In this document: positions 1 to 6,908 of the stretch, in pieces | Layout of the letters: the number at the start of each line of letters is the position of its first letter | Position numbering within the stretch: position 1 is the stretch's first letter | NCBI GenBank assembly: GCA_937902565.1 | Contig: CALFMX010000073.1 | Span: 1-11,372, forward strand | DNA: 11,372 nt | Source: an uncultured Spirochaetales bacterium | Lineage (GTDB): Bacteria > Spirochaetota > Spirochaetia > Sphaerochaetales > Sphaerochaetaceae | Reading direction: 5' to 3' | The notes under the pieces: generated by a model | Told to the model about the DNA's origin: nothing | What the model saw: only the letters and a program-made list of their open reading frames with translations | Database searches by the model: none | Program-made: the position numbers and the translations under genes

Positions 1-241
1 CCGTGATCGGCCCGGTGAGGACCAGGAGGGAGAGGATCGCGAGGTCCAGGTCATCGAGCAGCTCGATCATCCGCTTCTGGATCTGCTCCTGGCCAAAGAG
101 GGTGGAGAGGCGGGTGACCAAGAGTGGCTTGTGGAAGGGGCTCTTGATGGGCCCGAGGTAGTTGTGGGCGATATAGAAGAAGTTCTCCTCGTTGTATCTG
201 CTGAGTGCCGTTTCAAATCGTTTCTGTGCTGTATCGCTCAA
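1..241 (-). CDS. Probable helicase-associated protein, N-terminal 80 residues (partial)
   Basis: The gene runs off the left edge, so only the first 80 codons are visible. The likely start is TTG at 241-239. It overlaps the stop of the upstream helicase gene in a TTGA arrangement and has a GGAGG at 256-252 about ten bases upstream. An in-frame GTG at 250 lies too close to that ribosome-binding site. The visible protein is soluble and helix-rich, with an aromatic segment (NEENFFYIAHNYLG-like, residues 14-27) followed by a leucine-rich helix pair ending LAILSLLVLTGPIT, which looks like the start of a winged-helix fold. In actinobacteria XPB-type helicases are often encoded beside a helicase-associated protein with such an N-terminus. 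By that analogy I infer a helicase partner. The fold and partnership are inference; that the frame is coding is well supported by the overlap and the continuous open frame. Confidence 0.6.
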   Translation of the reverse strand, partial: MSDTAQKRFETALSRYNEENFFYIAHNYLGPIKSPFHKPLLVTRLSTLFGQEQIQKRMIELLDDLDLAILSLLVLTGPIT

Positions 242-1899
242 TTGGGCCACACCTCCACTTCATAGGTATATCCTTGCTCGGCGAGGAACTTCTGCCGGTT
301 TGCCCCGAACTCCTCCTCGCTCGAGTACTGGGTGATGATCGAATAGAAGAACGACGAACGGTTCTTGGGCCTCAGGATCCGGCCGAGCCGCTGCGCTTCC
401 TCGCTGCGGCTGCCGAAGGAGCCCGAGACCTGGATCGCCACCGATGCATCGGGCAGGTCGATGGCAAAGTTCGCCACCTTGCTGACCACCAGGATCCGGA
501 TCAATCCCTCCCTGAAGGCGTTGTAGAGCTCATCTCGGCGACTGTTGGGGGTGCTGCCGGTGATGAGCGGTGCATCGAGGAGCTTGGAGATCTCCTCGAG
601 CTGGTCCAGATATTGGCCGATGACCAGGATGAAGTCATCGGGGTGGTGTTCGATCAGCGCCTGGATGACCTCCAGCTTGCGGGGGTTCTCGCTCGCTATG
701 CGGTACTTCTGCCGCTTGGTCGCGATGGCATAGGGGATTTCCAGCTCCTGGGGCAACTCGATGCGGATCTCATGGCAGTATGCGGTGGCGATGAAGCCCT
801 GTTGCTCCAGCTCACTCCATGGTACATCGAATCGCTTGGGACCTACAAGGCTGAAGACTTCCTCCTCCCGCCCATCCTCGCGCACCAGCGTGGCGGTCAG
901 GCCGAGGCGATGGATCGCCTGCAGCTCCGCGGTGACCTTGAAGATCGGGGCGGGCAGCATATGCACCTCGTCGTAGATGACCAGGCCCCAGCCCCCCTGG
1001 GTCAACAGGTCGAGGTGGAGGAAGGGGCCCTCCTTCTCCTTGCGCCACGTCAGCACCTGGTAGGTGCAGATGGTCACATCCCTGACCTCCTTGCGGTCGC
1101 CGCTGTACTCCCCAATCTCAGCTTCGGTCAGCGAGCTCTTGTCGAGCAGCTCGGCCTTCCACTGCCTCACCGCCGCCACGTTGGTGGTCACGATCAAGGT
1201 CCGCATGGCGATGCGTTCCATGATCTTCATGCCGACGACCGTCTTGCCGGAGCCGCAGGGCATGACGATGACCCCGTAGCCGCTGCCCGGTCCCATGTCC
1301 CCGAGGAGGGCGTTGGCGGCATTCTGCTGGTAGGGCCTCACATCAAAGGGAAGGCCGGCCCGGGTGGTGGGCAACAGCGAGATGTCGATCTTCTCCCCGC
1401 CGGAGAGGGGGATGCGGTCATCGACCGGCCAACCGGCCTTGATCAGCTGCAGCTTCACCTCCCCGCGGTGGTAGGCCTGGATGAGGAAGCTCGTCTCGTC
1501 ACGGGTGCGGAGCAACTTCGCGATGGCGGTCCGTTGCATCAGCTCCTTGCGGATCCTCTCGCTCTCGACATGGAGGGTGTAGTAGGTGGGATCATCGCTC
1601 TCGGTCAGTGTCACCTTGCCCCAGCGGCTCGCCATATCCTGGACGAAGAACCGCACGCTGTCGGCGATGGGGAAGCGTGACCACTTCTCGAGGGTGGCCA
1701 TGATCGCGTCGACCGTGAGGCCGAGGGCGCTGGCGTTGTAGAGGCTGAGGGCGGTGATGGTATAGGTGTGCATGTGCTCCGGGCTCTTGACCAGCTCGCA
1801 GAAGCGGATGAGGTCGCCTCGGCACGCCTCGCTATCACGGTGGTGTACATCGAGCAGCAGACTGCGGTCGCTCTGGACAATCAGTGGGGTGTCTTTCAT
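238..1899 (-). CDS. XPB/Rad25-type superfamily 2 DNA helicase
   Basis: This 553-residue protein has the full motif set of an XPB (ERCC3/Rad25) helicase. Motif I (Walker A) is PCGSGKT at 214-220, motif II is DEVH at 310-313, motif III is TAT at 335-337, the XPB-specific RED triplet is at 340-342, and motif VI is QRLGRILRP at 503-511. An N-terminal region of about 170 residues precedes the helicase core, as in bacterial XPB proteins, and the length matches that family. Bacterial members are ATP-dependent 3'-to-5' DNA helicases. A repair role is presumed from eukaryotic XPB, but their job in bacteria is poorly settled. ATG at 1899 overlaps the aroC stop by four bases (ATGA) and has only a weak GGA upstream, so translation is probably coupled to aroC. 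The next gene starts inside its own stop codon. Family assignment is firm; the physiological role is not. Confidence 0.93.
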   Translation of the reverse strand: MKDTPLIVQSDRSLLLDVHHRDSEACRGDLIRFCELVKSPEHMHTYTITALSLYNASALGLTVDAIMATLEKWSRFPIADSVRFFVQDMASRWGKVTLTESDDPTYYTLHVESERIRKELMQRTAIAKLLRTRDETSFLIQAYHRGEVKLQLIKAGWPVDDRIPLSGGEKIDISLLPTTRAGLPFDVRPYQQNAANALLGDMGPGSGYGVIVMPCGSGKTVVGMKIMERIAMRTLIVTTNVAAVRQWKAELLDKSSLTEAEIGEYSGDRKEVRDVTICTYQVLTWRKEKEGPFLHLDLLTQGGWGLVIYDEVHMLPAPIFKVTAELQAIHRLGLTATLVREDGREEEVFSLVGPKRFDVPWSELEQQGFIATAYCHEIRIELPQELEIPYAIATKRQKYRIASENPRKLEVIQALIEHHPDDFILVIGQYLDQLEEISKLLDAPLITGSTPNSRRDELYNAFREGLIRILVVSKVANFAIDLPDASVAIQVSGSFGSRSEEAQRLGRILRPKNRSSFFYSIITQYSSEEEFGANRQKFLAEQGYTYEVEVWPN

Positions 1900-2948
1900 G
1901 CATCACGTCCAAACGCGGTGTAGTAGAGATCGAGCAGCGTTATGGCGACCATCGCCTCGACGACCACCACCGCACGGGCACAGATGCACGGGTCGTGGCG
2001 TCCGTTGATCTCAAGGAGGACGGTCTCGTTGTCCATGTTCACGGTCTGCTGGGCTTTTCCGATCGATGAGGTCGGCTTGACGGCGGCTTGCAGGACCAGC
2101 TCCTGGCCGCTTGATATGCCGCCGAGCATTCCCCCTGCATGGTTGGACAGAAAGCCATCGCTCGTCCGCTGGTCGTTGAACTCGCTGCCGCGCATCGAGG
2201 CGGCGGCAAAGCCATCGCCGAACTGCACCCCCTTGACCGCACCGATGGAGAGGACCGCCTGGCCCAGGAGGGCCTCGATCTTGCCGAATGCGGGCTCTCC
2301 GAGACCAACCGGCAACCCGGTGGCCCTACACTCGATCACTCCGCCGATGGAGTCGCGCTCGCCCCGCATCTCCTCGATGAGGGATACCATCTGCTGTGCA
2401 GCGTCCCGGTCGGGGCAGTGGAGGATCGGGTCGACCTCCTCCCAGTTGCGCCGGGTCGCGACGATGGGGCCGACCTGCACTGTGCCGCCGAAGACGGAGA
2501 TGCCACGCTTGGCCAGAAGCTGCTTGGCCAGGGCGCCGGCGGCGACGCGGGCGCTCGTCTCCCTGCCGCTCGACCGGCCGCCTCCGCGGATGTCGCGGTT
2601 GCCCCACTTCTTGTGGTAGGTCCAGTCAGCGTGGCCGGGGCGGAAGATCTCTCTCAGGTGCTCATAGTCGCTGCTGCGCTGGTTGGTCGAGAAGAGGATC
2701 ATGGCGATCGGGGCGCCGGTGGTCATGCCATTGTAGACACCGCTGAGGATGGAGAGCTTGTCGATCTCGTTGCGCTCGGTGCCGGCGGGGTTGGCCCCCG
2801 GGCGGCGGCGGTCCATCTCGCGCTGCAGGGCCTTCTCATCGATCGGGAAGTTCGATTCGACCCCATCGATGATGACTCCCAGGGCTTCGCCGTGGGACTC
2901 CCCGAAGGTCGTAATCGAGAATGCATTGCCAAAGGTGTTGTAAGCCAC
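1896..2948 (-). CDS. aroC: Chorismate synthase
   Basis: Chorismate synthase converts 5-enolpyruvylshikimate-3-phosphate to chorismate with reduced FMN, the last common step to Phe, Tyr, Trp, folate and quinones, in the cytosol. The 350-residue protein carries the family signatures: GESHG at 16-20 with the active-site-type His19, PGHADWTY at 104-111 with the second conserved His106, the RGGGRSSGRETSAR segment from 121, and GRHDPC at 316-321. Its length is at the short end of the normal 350-400 range, with no gap in a core motif. The start is GTG at 2948-2946, immediately after the aroK stop, with GAGGAGG five bases upstream. Its end overlaps the helicase start by four bases. It sits directly downstream of the shikimate kinase-like gene, so these form an aro pair within a longer operon. 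Confidence 0.97.
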   Translation of the reverse strand: MAYNTFGNAFSITTFGESHGEALGVIIDGVESNFPIDEKALQREMDRRRPGANPAGTERNEIDKLSILSGVYNGMTTGAPIAMILFSTNQRSSDYEHLREIFRPGHADWTYHKKWGNRDIRGGGRSSGRETSARVAAGALAKQLLAKRGISVFGGTVQVGPIVATRRNWEEVDPILHCPDRDAAQQMVSLIEEMRGERDSIGGVIECRATGLPVGLGEPAFGKIEALLGQAVLSIGAVKGVQFGDGFAAASMRGSEFNDQRTSDGFLSNHAGGMLGGISSGQELVLQAAVKPTSSIGKAQQTVNMDNETVLLEINGRHDPCICARAVVVVEAMVAITLLDLYYTAFGRDA

Positions 2949-3479
2949 TCAAGCCTCCTCGGCCAGACGGGAGAGGACGAGATCACTCGAGCCCCTTGCA
3001 TCAAGGCCATCTGGCAATTCTACCAAAAGATCGCACATCTTGGAATAGCGCTCATCGCGCCGCTTATAGAGAATGTGGAAGGAACCGGCAGGATCGTCTT
3101 GGTCGAGGAAGGGGGGGATGCCCCCTCTGAGGATACGGGTGAGGAGGACCTCCTCGTTGACCTTGAGGTAGACGAGCGTCCCGCTCCCCTTGACCCGCTC
3201 CATCAACGTGTCATTGTCGCACGCCCCGCCGCCAAGGGCGATGACCATCCTTTCGGTGGCAGAGGCGAGGAGGCGTTCGAGTGCCTCGCGCTCCAACGCC
3301 TGGAAGGCGTCCTGGCCCCGCTCGCGATAGAAGGACCTGACCGTCTCTCCCGGAGCGAGCTGTGCAGCTACCAGGTTATCAAGGTCGGCCCACGCGAGGG
3401 CGAGCTGCCCTGCGATGAGGGCGGCCATGGTTGTCTTGCCACTGTGCTTGATCCCACTGAGATAGAGGTGGCTACGCAT
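2949..3479 (-). CDS. aroK: Shikimate kinase-like protein, divergent at substrate-contact residues
   Basis: The 176-residue protein has the shikimate kinase fold and length. A P-loop GIKHSGKT lies at 9-16, the DLD pair (Asp32/Asp34, matching the shikimate-binding Asp34 of the M. tuberculosis enzyme) at 32-34, the GGG triplet at 83-85, and a basic lid-end segment with Arg141 matching the enzyme's Arg136. The expected role is ATP-dependent phosphorylation of shikimate, and adjacency to aroC supports it. Two residues are unusual by hand alignment. The shikimate-contacting Arg58 of the FRR motif is Gln60 here (FQALE), and the lid RPLL motif with the ATP-contacting Arg117 reads PPFL (122-125). The start ATG 3479 directly follows the stop of the membrane-protein gene and has no clear ribosome-binding site, which suggests translational coupling. 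The family is confident; full activity on shikimate is likely but unproven. Confidence 0.85.
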   Translation of the reverse strand: MRSHLYLSGIKHSGKTTMAALIAGQLALAWADLDNLVAAQLAPGETVRSFYRERGQDAFQALEREALERLLASATERMVIALGGGACDNDTLMERVKGSGTLVYLKVNEEVLLTRILRGGIPPFLDQDDPAGSFHILYKRRDERYSKMCDLLVELPDGLDARGSSDLVLSRLAEEA

Positions 3480-3950
3480 CTAGGCTTCGTCGAAGAGATC
3501 AACCCATCCTGAAGGATAGAGGCCGAGCCGCACCGGGGTGGCTCGGTTGACCAGGTGGGTGCGCCACCGTCGCTCGCGTCGCAGTCGCTCGCCCTCATCG
3601 CCGGCCTCAAGGTAGCGTACCTCATGGAGGTTCTTCTTCACCTGCTCGGCGTAGAGGTTCACCCGGATCGTCTTCTTCAGCGCGTAGTGGAAGGTGACGA
3701 TCATGGCATACCAGAGCAGGGAGAGGATCAGCGGCTGCAGTTCGAGGTAGGCGTAGGGGGAGGGGACCGGCGCCCCGGCACTGGCGACCTGGTAGAGGGT
3801 GAGGGCGTGGGGCCAGGCCATGAAGAGGGTGAGGGCCAGCGGAATGATCCAATAGAGGCCCTGGCGCGAGAAGAGGAAGCGCAGGCAGGCGGCAAACGCC
3901 AGGAAATTCAGCAGCAAACACCCAAGGGGCAGTAGATAGATCTCAACCAT
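3480..3950 (-). CDS. Uncharacterised small membrane protein, first gene of the aro-helicase operon
   Basis: I do not recognise the family. The 156-residue protein has three clear hydrophobic segments, roughly residues 5-27, 31-53 and 70-91. A strongly basic, presumably cytoplasmic tail follows from about residue 92, with a dense RLRRERRWR stretch near 121-129. There is no cleavable signal peptide, catalytic motif or cysteine pair to suggest a function. The start ATG 3950-3948 is supported by GGAGG five bases upstream (plus-strand cctcc at 3956-3960), and a candidate promoter lies just beyond. Its stop directly abuts the aroK start. As the first gene of the operon it may be co-expressed with aroK and aroC, but nothing in the sequence ties it to aromatic biosynthesis. 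The gene is well supported; its function is unknown. Confidence 0.85.
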   Translation of the reverse strand: MVEIYLLPLGCLLLNFLAFAACLRFLFSRQGLYWIIPLALTLFMAWPHALTLYQVASAGAPVPSPYAYLELQPLILSLLWYAMIVTFHYALKKTIRVNLYAEQVKKNLHEVRYLEAGDEGERLRRERRWRTHLVNRATPVRLGLYPSGWVDLFDEA

Positions 3951-3982
3951 TGCAACCTCCGCTATCCAAGAACTCTCCTAGC

Positions 3983-4011
3983 ATGATACCATAGAGATGA
4001 ACATTTGGGAA
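3983..4011 (-). promoter_or_regulatory. Candidate sigma70-type promoter for the leftward operon
   Basis: On the minus strand TTCCCA (plus 4006-4011; 4 of 6 to the -35 consensus) and TATCAT (plus 3983-3988; 5 of 6 to the -10) are separated by exactly 17 bases. They would start a transcript near 3976, leaving a leader of about 26 bases that contains the GGAGG site of the membrane-protein gene. The 68-base gap between divergent genes (3951-4018) must also hold the dgt promoter. No equally good plus-strand pair is evident there. This rests on consensus matching only. Confidence 0.45.
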
Positions 4012-4018
4012 ACTAACG

Positions 4019-5173
4019 ATGAGAATGGAAAATCAGATTGCACCAGAGCAGTTGGTACGGCGGAGGCGGGAGAAGAGCGAGGATGTGCGCGGTCCCTTCT
4101 ATCGGGACACGACCGCCATCATCCACAGCTCCGCCTTCAGGCGCCTGAAGCACAAGACCCAGGTCTTCTTCGCCCCCTCGAACGACCATATCTGCACCCG
4201 TATCGAGCACTCGCTCCACGTCGCCTCCATCGCCTCGACAATCTGCCGGGGCCTGGGGTTGGACAGCGAGCTCGCCTGGGCGATCGGGATGGGGCACGAT
4301 CTGGGCCACACCCCCTTCGGCCATACCGGTGAGAAGATCCTCTCGGCGATGATGGTCGACTCCGGCCTTCACCCCTTCGAGCATGAAGTGCACAGCCTCA
4401 GGGTGGTGGACTTCCTTGCCAACGGTGGCAAGGGGCTGAACCTCACCTATGCGGTGCGCGACGGCATCGTCAGCCACAACGGGGAGCAGCTCACCCAGCG
4501 CATCAAGCCCACCTTCACCATCAAGGAGCTGGAGTCGATCACGTGCCGGGCGGAGGTGATGCCTTCGACATGGGAGGCTGCGGTGGTGCGCCTGAGCGAC
4601 ACCATCGCCTACATAGGGCGTGACTTTGAGGATGCAGCCCGCCTCGGCCTCATCGAATGGAGCGACCTCGATGCGGGGGTTCGTTCACGTCTCGGCTCAT
4701 CCAACGCGCAGGTCATCGACACCCTGGTCATGGATGTGATCAAGGCCTCGACAGTAGAGGAGGGCATTGCCTTCAGTGACGAGTGCTTTCCCGCCGTCTC
4801 CGCGATGGTCCGCTTCAACTACCAACGAATCTACAAGAGCCGGCTTCTGGAGGGGTATGAGCGCTACTTCAGCCGCCTGCTCCACCTCATCGTCGACTAC
4901 CTCCGGTACCTGGTCGACGAGTGCGGCGACAGCGAAGAGCGCTACCGTGATGAGCGCAACATGCTCGCCGCCGGCTTCTACCGCCACTACAGCGAGATGC
5001 GGGATGCGTATTACGCCCACGACGGCTCGCTCGACCGCCTCATCTACGACTACGTGGGGGGGATGAGTGATACCTTCTGCCTTGACTGTGCCAATGAGAT
5101 CCTCAAGCCGGAGCACCTCAATGACGAGATAGCATCGGCGATGACGGGAAAGTGGTTCGACGCCCCTAGGTGA
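4019..5173 (+). CDS. dgt: dGTPase-like HD-domain dNTP triphosphohydrolase
   Basis: The 384-residue protein matches the dGTPase branch of the HD superfamily, cytosolic metal-dependent enzymes that cleave dNTPs (classically dGTP) to the nucleoside and triphosphate. The metal-binding H...HD...D set is visible: His64 in RIEHSLHVA, His93-Asp94 in GHDLGHTPFGHTGE (92-105), and Asp194 in LSDTIAYIG. The family's SSAFRRL (37-43) and GLNLTYAVRDGI (139-150) segments are also present. Length is normal for the shorter dGTPase-like subgroup. ATG 4019 is the first in-frame start and has only a weak GGGA at 4007-4010 upstream; ATG 4025 is a possible alternative. It is divergent from the leftward operon and overlaps nrdR tail to tail by eight bases. 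The exact dNTP preference cannot be read from sequence. Confidence 0.93.
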   Translation: MRMENQIAPEQLVRRRREKSEDVRGPFYRDTTAIIHSSAFRRLKHKTQVFFAPSNDHICTRIEHSLHVASIASTICRGLGLDSELAWAIGMGHDLGHTPFGHTGEKILSAMMVDSGLHPFEHEVHSLRVVDFLANGGKGLNLTYAVRDGIVSHNGEQLTQRIKPTFTIKELESITCRAEVMPSTWEAAVVRLSDTIAYIGRDFEDAARLGLIEWSDLDAGVRSRLGSSNAQVIDTLVMDVIKASTVEEGIAFSDECFPAVSAMVRFNYQRIYKSRLLEGYERYFSRLLHLIVDYLRYLVDECGDSEERYRDERNMLAAGFYRHYSEMRDAYYAHDGSLDRLIYDYVGGMSDTFCLDCANEILKPEHLNDEIASAMTGKWFDAPR

Positions 5174-5630
5174 GCTCGCTGCCGAGCTTCTGGATCTCCA
5201 GGATGAACTGGCCCAGGTCGTTGAAGGCCTTGTAGACAGCGGCGAAGCGTACATAGGCGACCAAGTCCACCTCTTTCAGTTGCTTGAGCGCCTCGTCGCC
5301 GATTGCCGAACTGTGGATCTCCCGCCGGCTCCCTACCTTCAGCATGATGGCATCCTCGATGTTCTGCAGCAGTTGGTCGAGCTCATTCTCGCTGATGTTG
5401 AGCTTCTCGGTGCATGAGCGGATGCCGCGCCCGATCTTGTTCAGGTCGAAGACCTCGCGCCGTCCATCCCGCTTGATGACCATCAGCGGCTTGTCCTCGA
5501 TGCGTTCGTAGCTCGTATACCGGTAGCCGCACGCGTTGCACTCACGCCTCCGGCGGATCGAGGAGCCGCTGGCATTCTGTCTAGACTCAAGAACCTTGTC
5601 ATCCAGTGATGAGCAGTGGGGACATCGCAT
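5166..5630 (-). CDS. nrdR: Transcriptional repressor NrdR
   Basis: NrdR represses ribonucleotide reductase genes in response to bound ATP/dATP. The 154-residue protein has the standard layout. An N-terminal zinc ribbon uses Cys3, Cys6, Cys31 and Cys34 (MRCPHC and CNACGYR), with the basic SSIRRRREC stretch between. An ATP-cone domain spans about residues 49-139, including VIKRDGRREVFD. Length is typical. ATG 5630 has GGAGGT six bases upstream (plus 5637-5642). No ribonucleotide reductase gene is in the window, so its targets lie elsewhere. Its last codons overlap the end of the convergent dgt gene. I found no convincing NrdR-box pair upstream, although the leader contains other inverted symmetry. 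Confidence 0.97.
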   Translation of the reverse strand: MRCPHCSSLDDKVLESRQNASGSSIRRRRECNACGYRYTSYERIEDKPLMVIKRDGRREVFDLNKIGRGIRSCTEKLNISENELDQLLQNIEDAIMLKVGSRREIHSSAIGDEALKQLKEVDLVAYVRFAAVYKAFNDLGQFILEIQKLGSELT

Positions 5631-5648
5631 CGAAAGACCTCCACTCTC

Positions 5649-5677
5649 AGTATAGGCAAGCGCTCGGGCTCTTGCAA
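5649..5677 (-). promoter_or_regulatory. Candidate sigma70-type promoter for nrdR
   Basis: On the minus strand TTGCAA (plus 5672-5677; 4 of 6) and TATACT (plus 5649-5654; 5 of 6) are 17 bases apart. Transcription would start at about 5642, directly at the GGAGGT ribosome-binding site, giving a very short leader of about 12 bases. A second -10-like TACAAT (plus 5680-5685) lies upstream but has no matching -35. This is a consensus match only. Confidence 0.45.
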
Positions 5678-5700
5678 CTATTGTATAGCTGTACGACTAG

Positions 5701-5724
5701 CAACAATTTTACTAATTTTTGTTG
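5701..5724. repeat. Inverted repeat in the nrdR / ACT-gene divergent control region
   Basis: CAACAA at 5701-5706 is mirrored by TTGTTG at 5719-5724, with a 12-base A+T-rich centre. The surrounding stretch from about 5671 to 5755 is A+T-rich, in sharp contrast to the G+C-rich genes around it. It lies between the nrdR promoter candidate and the start of the ACT-domain gene, where an operator would be expected. No T-run or position suggests a terminator. With 6-base arms in A+T-rich sequence, chance cannot be excluded. Confidence 0.35.
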
Positions 5725-5770
5725 TGATTATTTCGATTTTGTGGTAGTAATAACAGTAGCGGAGGCAGTC

Positions 5771-6430
5771 ATGGCAGAGACAGTGAGCAGTTGTGTAAAA
5801 CGGATCGTTGATAAATCCCCGTTCATCCATGAGATGTTGATCAACGGCATCCTCTCGTACAGCAACTACGCCTCCTCCATCCACAGCGAGGTGGAGCGCC
5901 TCTATACCAAGGAGGTGAAGATCAGCGCCATCGTCATGGCCCTGCGCCGCTACGCCGACGAGCTCCGTCGGGGGAACGAGAAGCGCAGCAGCGCCTCGGT
6001 CGACTACGGGATCGTGATGAAGACCAACATCTTCGACCTCAACCTCGTCAGGCGCGACCAGTTCATCTCCAAGCTCGCCTCCCTCTACAGCCAGGTCTCG
6101 GTGGAGAAGGGGGACTTCCTCAACATCACCCTCGGCAGCCACGAGGTGAGCATCGCCGTCAGCGAGAAGTACTGCGACCTGGTCAGCAGCCTTGCCGAGG
6201 GGGAGGAGGTCCTCAACCAGATGGATGACCTGGTTGCCCTGAGCCTCGTCTTCACCGGTGAGTTCCTGCAGACCCCCGGGGTGGTCTACGAAGCGGTCAG
6301 GCGCCTGGCCTGGGAGCAGATCAACGTGATCGAGATCGTCTCGACGATGAATGAGCTGACCTTTGTCATCAGGCGGGAGGACTCGATGCGCGCATTCGAT
6401 GTGCTGCAGGGCCTCTTCAATGGCGTCTAG
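5771..6430 (+). CDS. ACT-domain protein with N-terminal helical (possible DNA-binding) region, function unknown
   Basis: I cannot name this 219-residue protein. Residues about 152-216 fit an ACT domain of the aspartokinase type: a strand VALSLVF, the helix-start TPGVVYEAVRRLA, then INVIEIVST and a last strand with LTFVIRREDS. The preceding stretch, about 84-142, has a similar strand-helix-strand pattern and may be a first, more diverged ACT repeat. ACT pairs usually bind small ligands such as amino acids. The first 70 residues are helical, with an SYSNYASSIHSEVE / AIVMALRRYADEL pattern that could be a winged helix. A ligand-sensing regulator is therefore possible, but this is inference. The start ATG 5771 is set by GGAGG at 5761-5765 five bases upstream. 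The longer open frame from 5606 would run through the nrdR start and both promoters. Its end overlaps the next gene by 11 bases. Confidence 0.85.
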   Translation: MAETVSSCVKRIVDKSPFIHEMLINGILSYSNYASSIHSEVERLYTKEVKISAIVMALRRYADELRRGNEKRSSASVDYGIVMKTNIFDLNLVRRDQFISKLASLYSQVSVEKGDFLNITLGSHEVSIAVSEKYCDLVSSLAEGEEVLNQMDDLVALSLVFTGEFLQTPGVVYEAVRRLAWEQINVIEIVSTMNELTFVIRREDSMRAFDVLQGLFNGV

Positions 6431-6908
6431 GCCCCTCTTCATCGTCGGGGAGCGCGATGGGGGGAAGAGCACCACGCTCATCCGCCTGCTATCAGAACTG
6501 CCGTGGAGGGCGATGCGGACCTGTGGGGTCCTCGCCCTTGCCAATGTCGGCAAAACCCAGTATACCCTCAAGGACCTCGGCTCGAAAGAGACGCGCCTGG
6601 CCCTCTCCTGTGAACCACACGATGGGTGGAAACGGTTGGGGAAGTTCTCCTATGATGAGGACGCCTTCAACTGGGCCAATAAGCGTATCATCCGCTCCCT
6701 GCCACAGGCCGAGCTTGCGGTCTTCGATGAGATCGGCCGCCTGGAAATGGAGGGCGGGGGGCTTGCCCCGTCGTTTGCCGAGGCATTGGGACGAGATGGG
6801 GTGCTCGTGGCCGCGGTGGTACGCACCCCCTTTGTCGAGGCGGTCAAGGAGTGCTTCGGCATCGAGGCGATTGATGTGATTGTGTGTCAGAGGGATGAAA
6901 ATGAATGA
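6420..6908 (+). CDS. THEP1-like P-loop nucleoside-triphosphatase
   Basis: The 162-residue protein has a P-loop GERDGGKS at 10-17 and a Walker B-like VFDEIGRLE at 101-109. The DEIG-x-LE signature is characteristic of THEP1/NTPase_1-type enzymes, which hydrolyse NTPs in vitro but whose cellular role is unclear. Between the motifs, a GKFSYDEDAFNWA segment (74-86) also fits this group. The start ATG 6420 lies inside the end of the ACT-domain gene (11-base overlap), with AGGG eight bases upstream at 6408-6411. A longer frame from 6363 has no ribosome-binding site and would add 19 cysteine- and arginine-rich residues from the ACT gene's out-of-frame sequence. Its end overlaps the transporter start by eight bases, so it is the middle gene of a three-gene operon. 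Family is fairly sure; substrate is unknown. Confidence 0.85.
   Translation: MASRPLFIVGERDGGKSTTLIRLLSELPWRAMRTCGVLALANVGKTQYTLKDLGSKETRLALSCEPHDGWKRLGKFSYDEDAFNWANKRIIRSLPQAELAVFDEIGRLEMEGGGLAPSFAEALGRDGVLVAAVVRTPFVEAVKECFGIEAIDVIVCQRDENE

Noticed and set aside
205..1680. 491-codon open frame on the plus strand antisense to the helicase
   Set aside because: It runs exactly opposite the XPB gene, is made of low-complexity Leu/Gly/Ala/Asp-rich sequence, and has no motif or ribosome-binding site; long antisense frames are common in G+C-rich genes.
2139..3512. 457-codon plus-strand open frame across aroC and aroK
   Set aside because: It is antisense to two confidently identified genes and crosses their junction; composition is typical of a shadow frame.
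5631..5770. NrdR-box search in the nrdR upstream region
   Set aside because: No pair of 16-base sites near the family consensus was seen, only partial resemblance; the CAACAA/TTGTTG symmetry is reported separately without this label.
5606..6430. Longer start for the ACT-domain gene at 5606
   Set aside because: It would read through the nrdR start and leader; the GGAGG-supported ATG at 5771 is where family-like sequence begins.
5678..6571. 297-codon minus-strand open frame over the ACT-domain gene
   Set aside because: Antisense to a gene with a good start and domain match; no recognisable motif.
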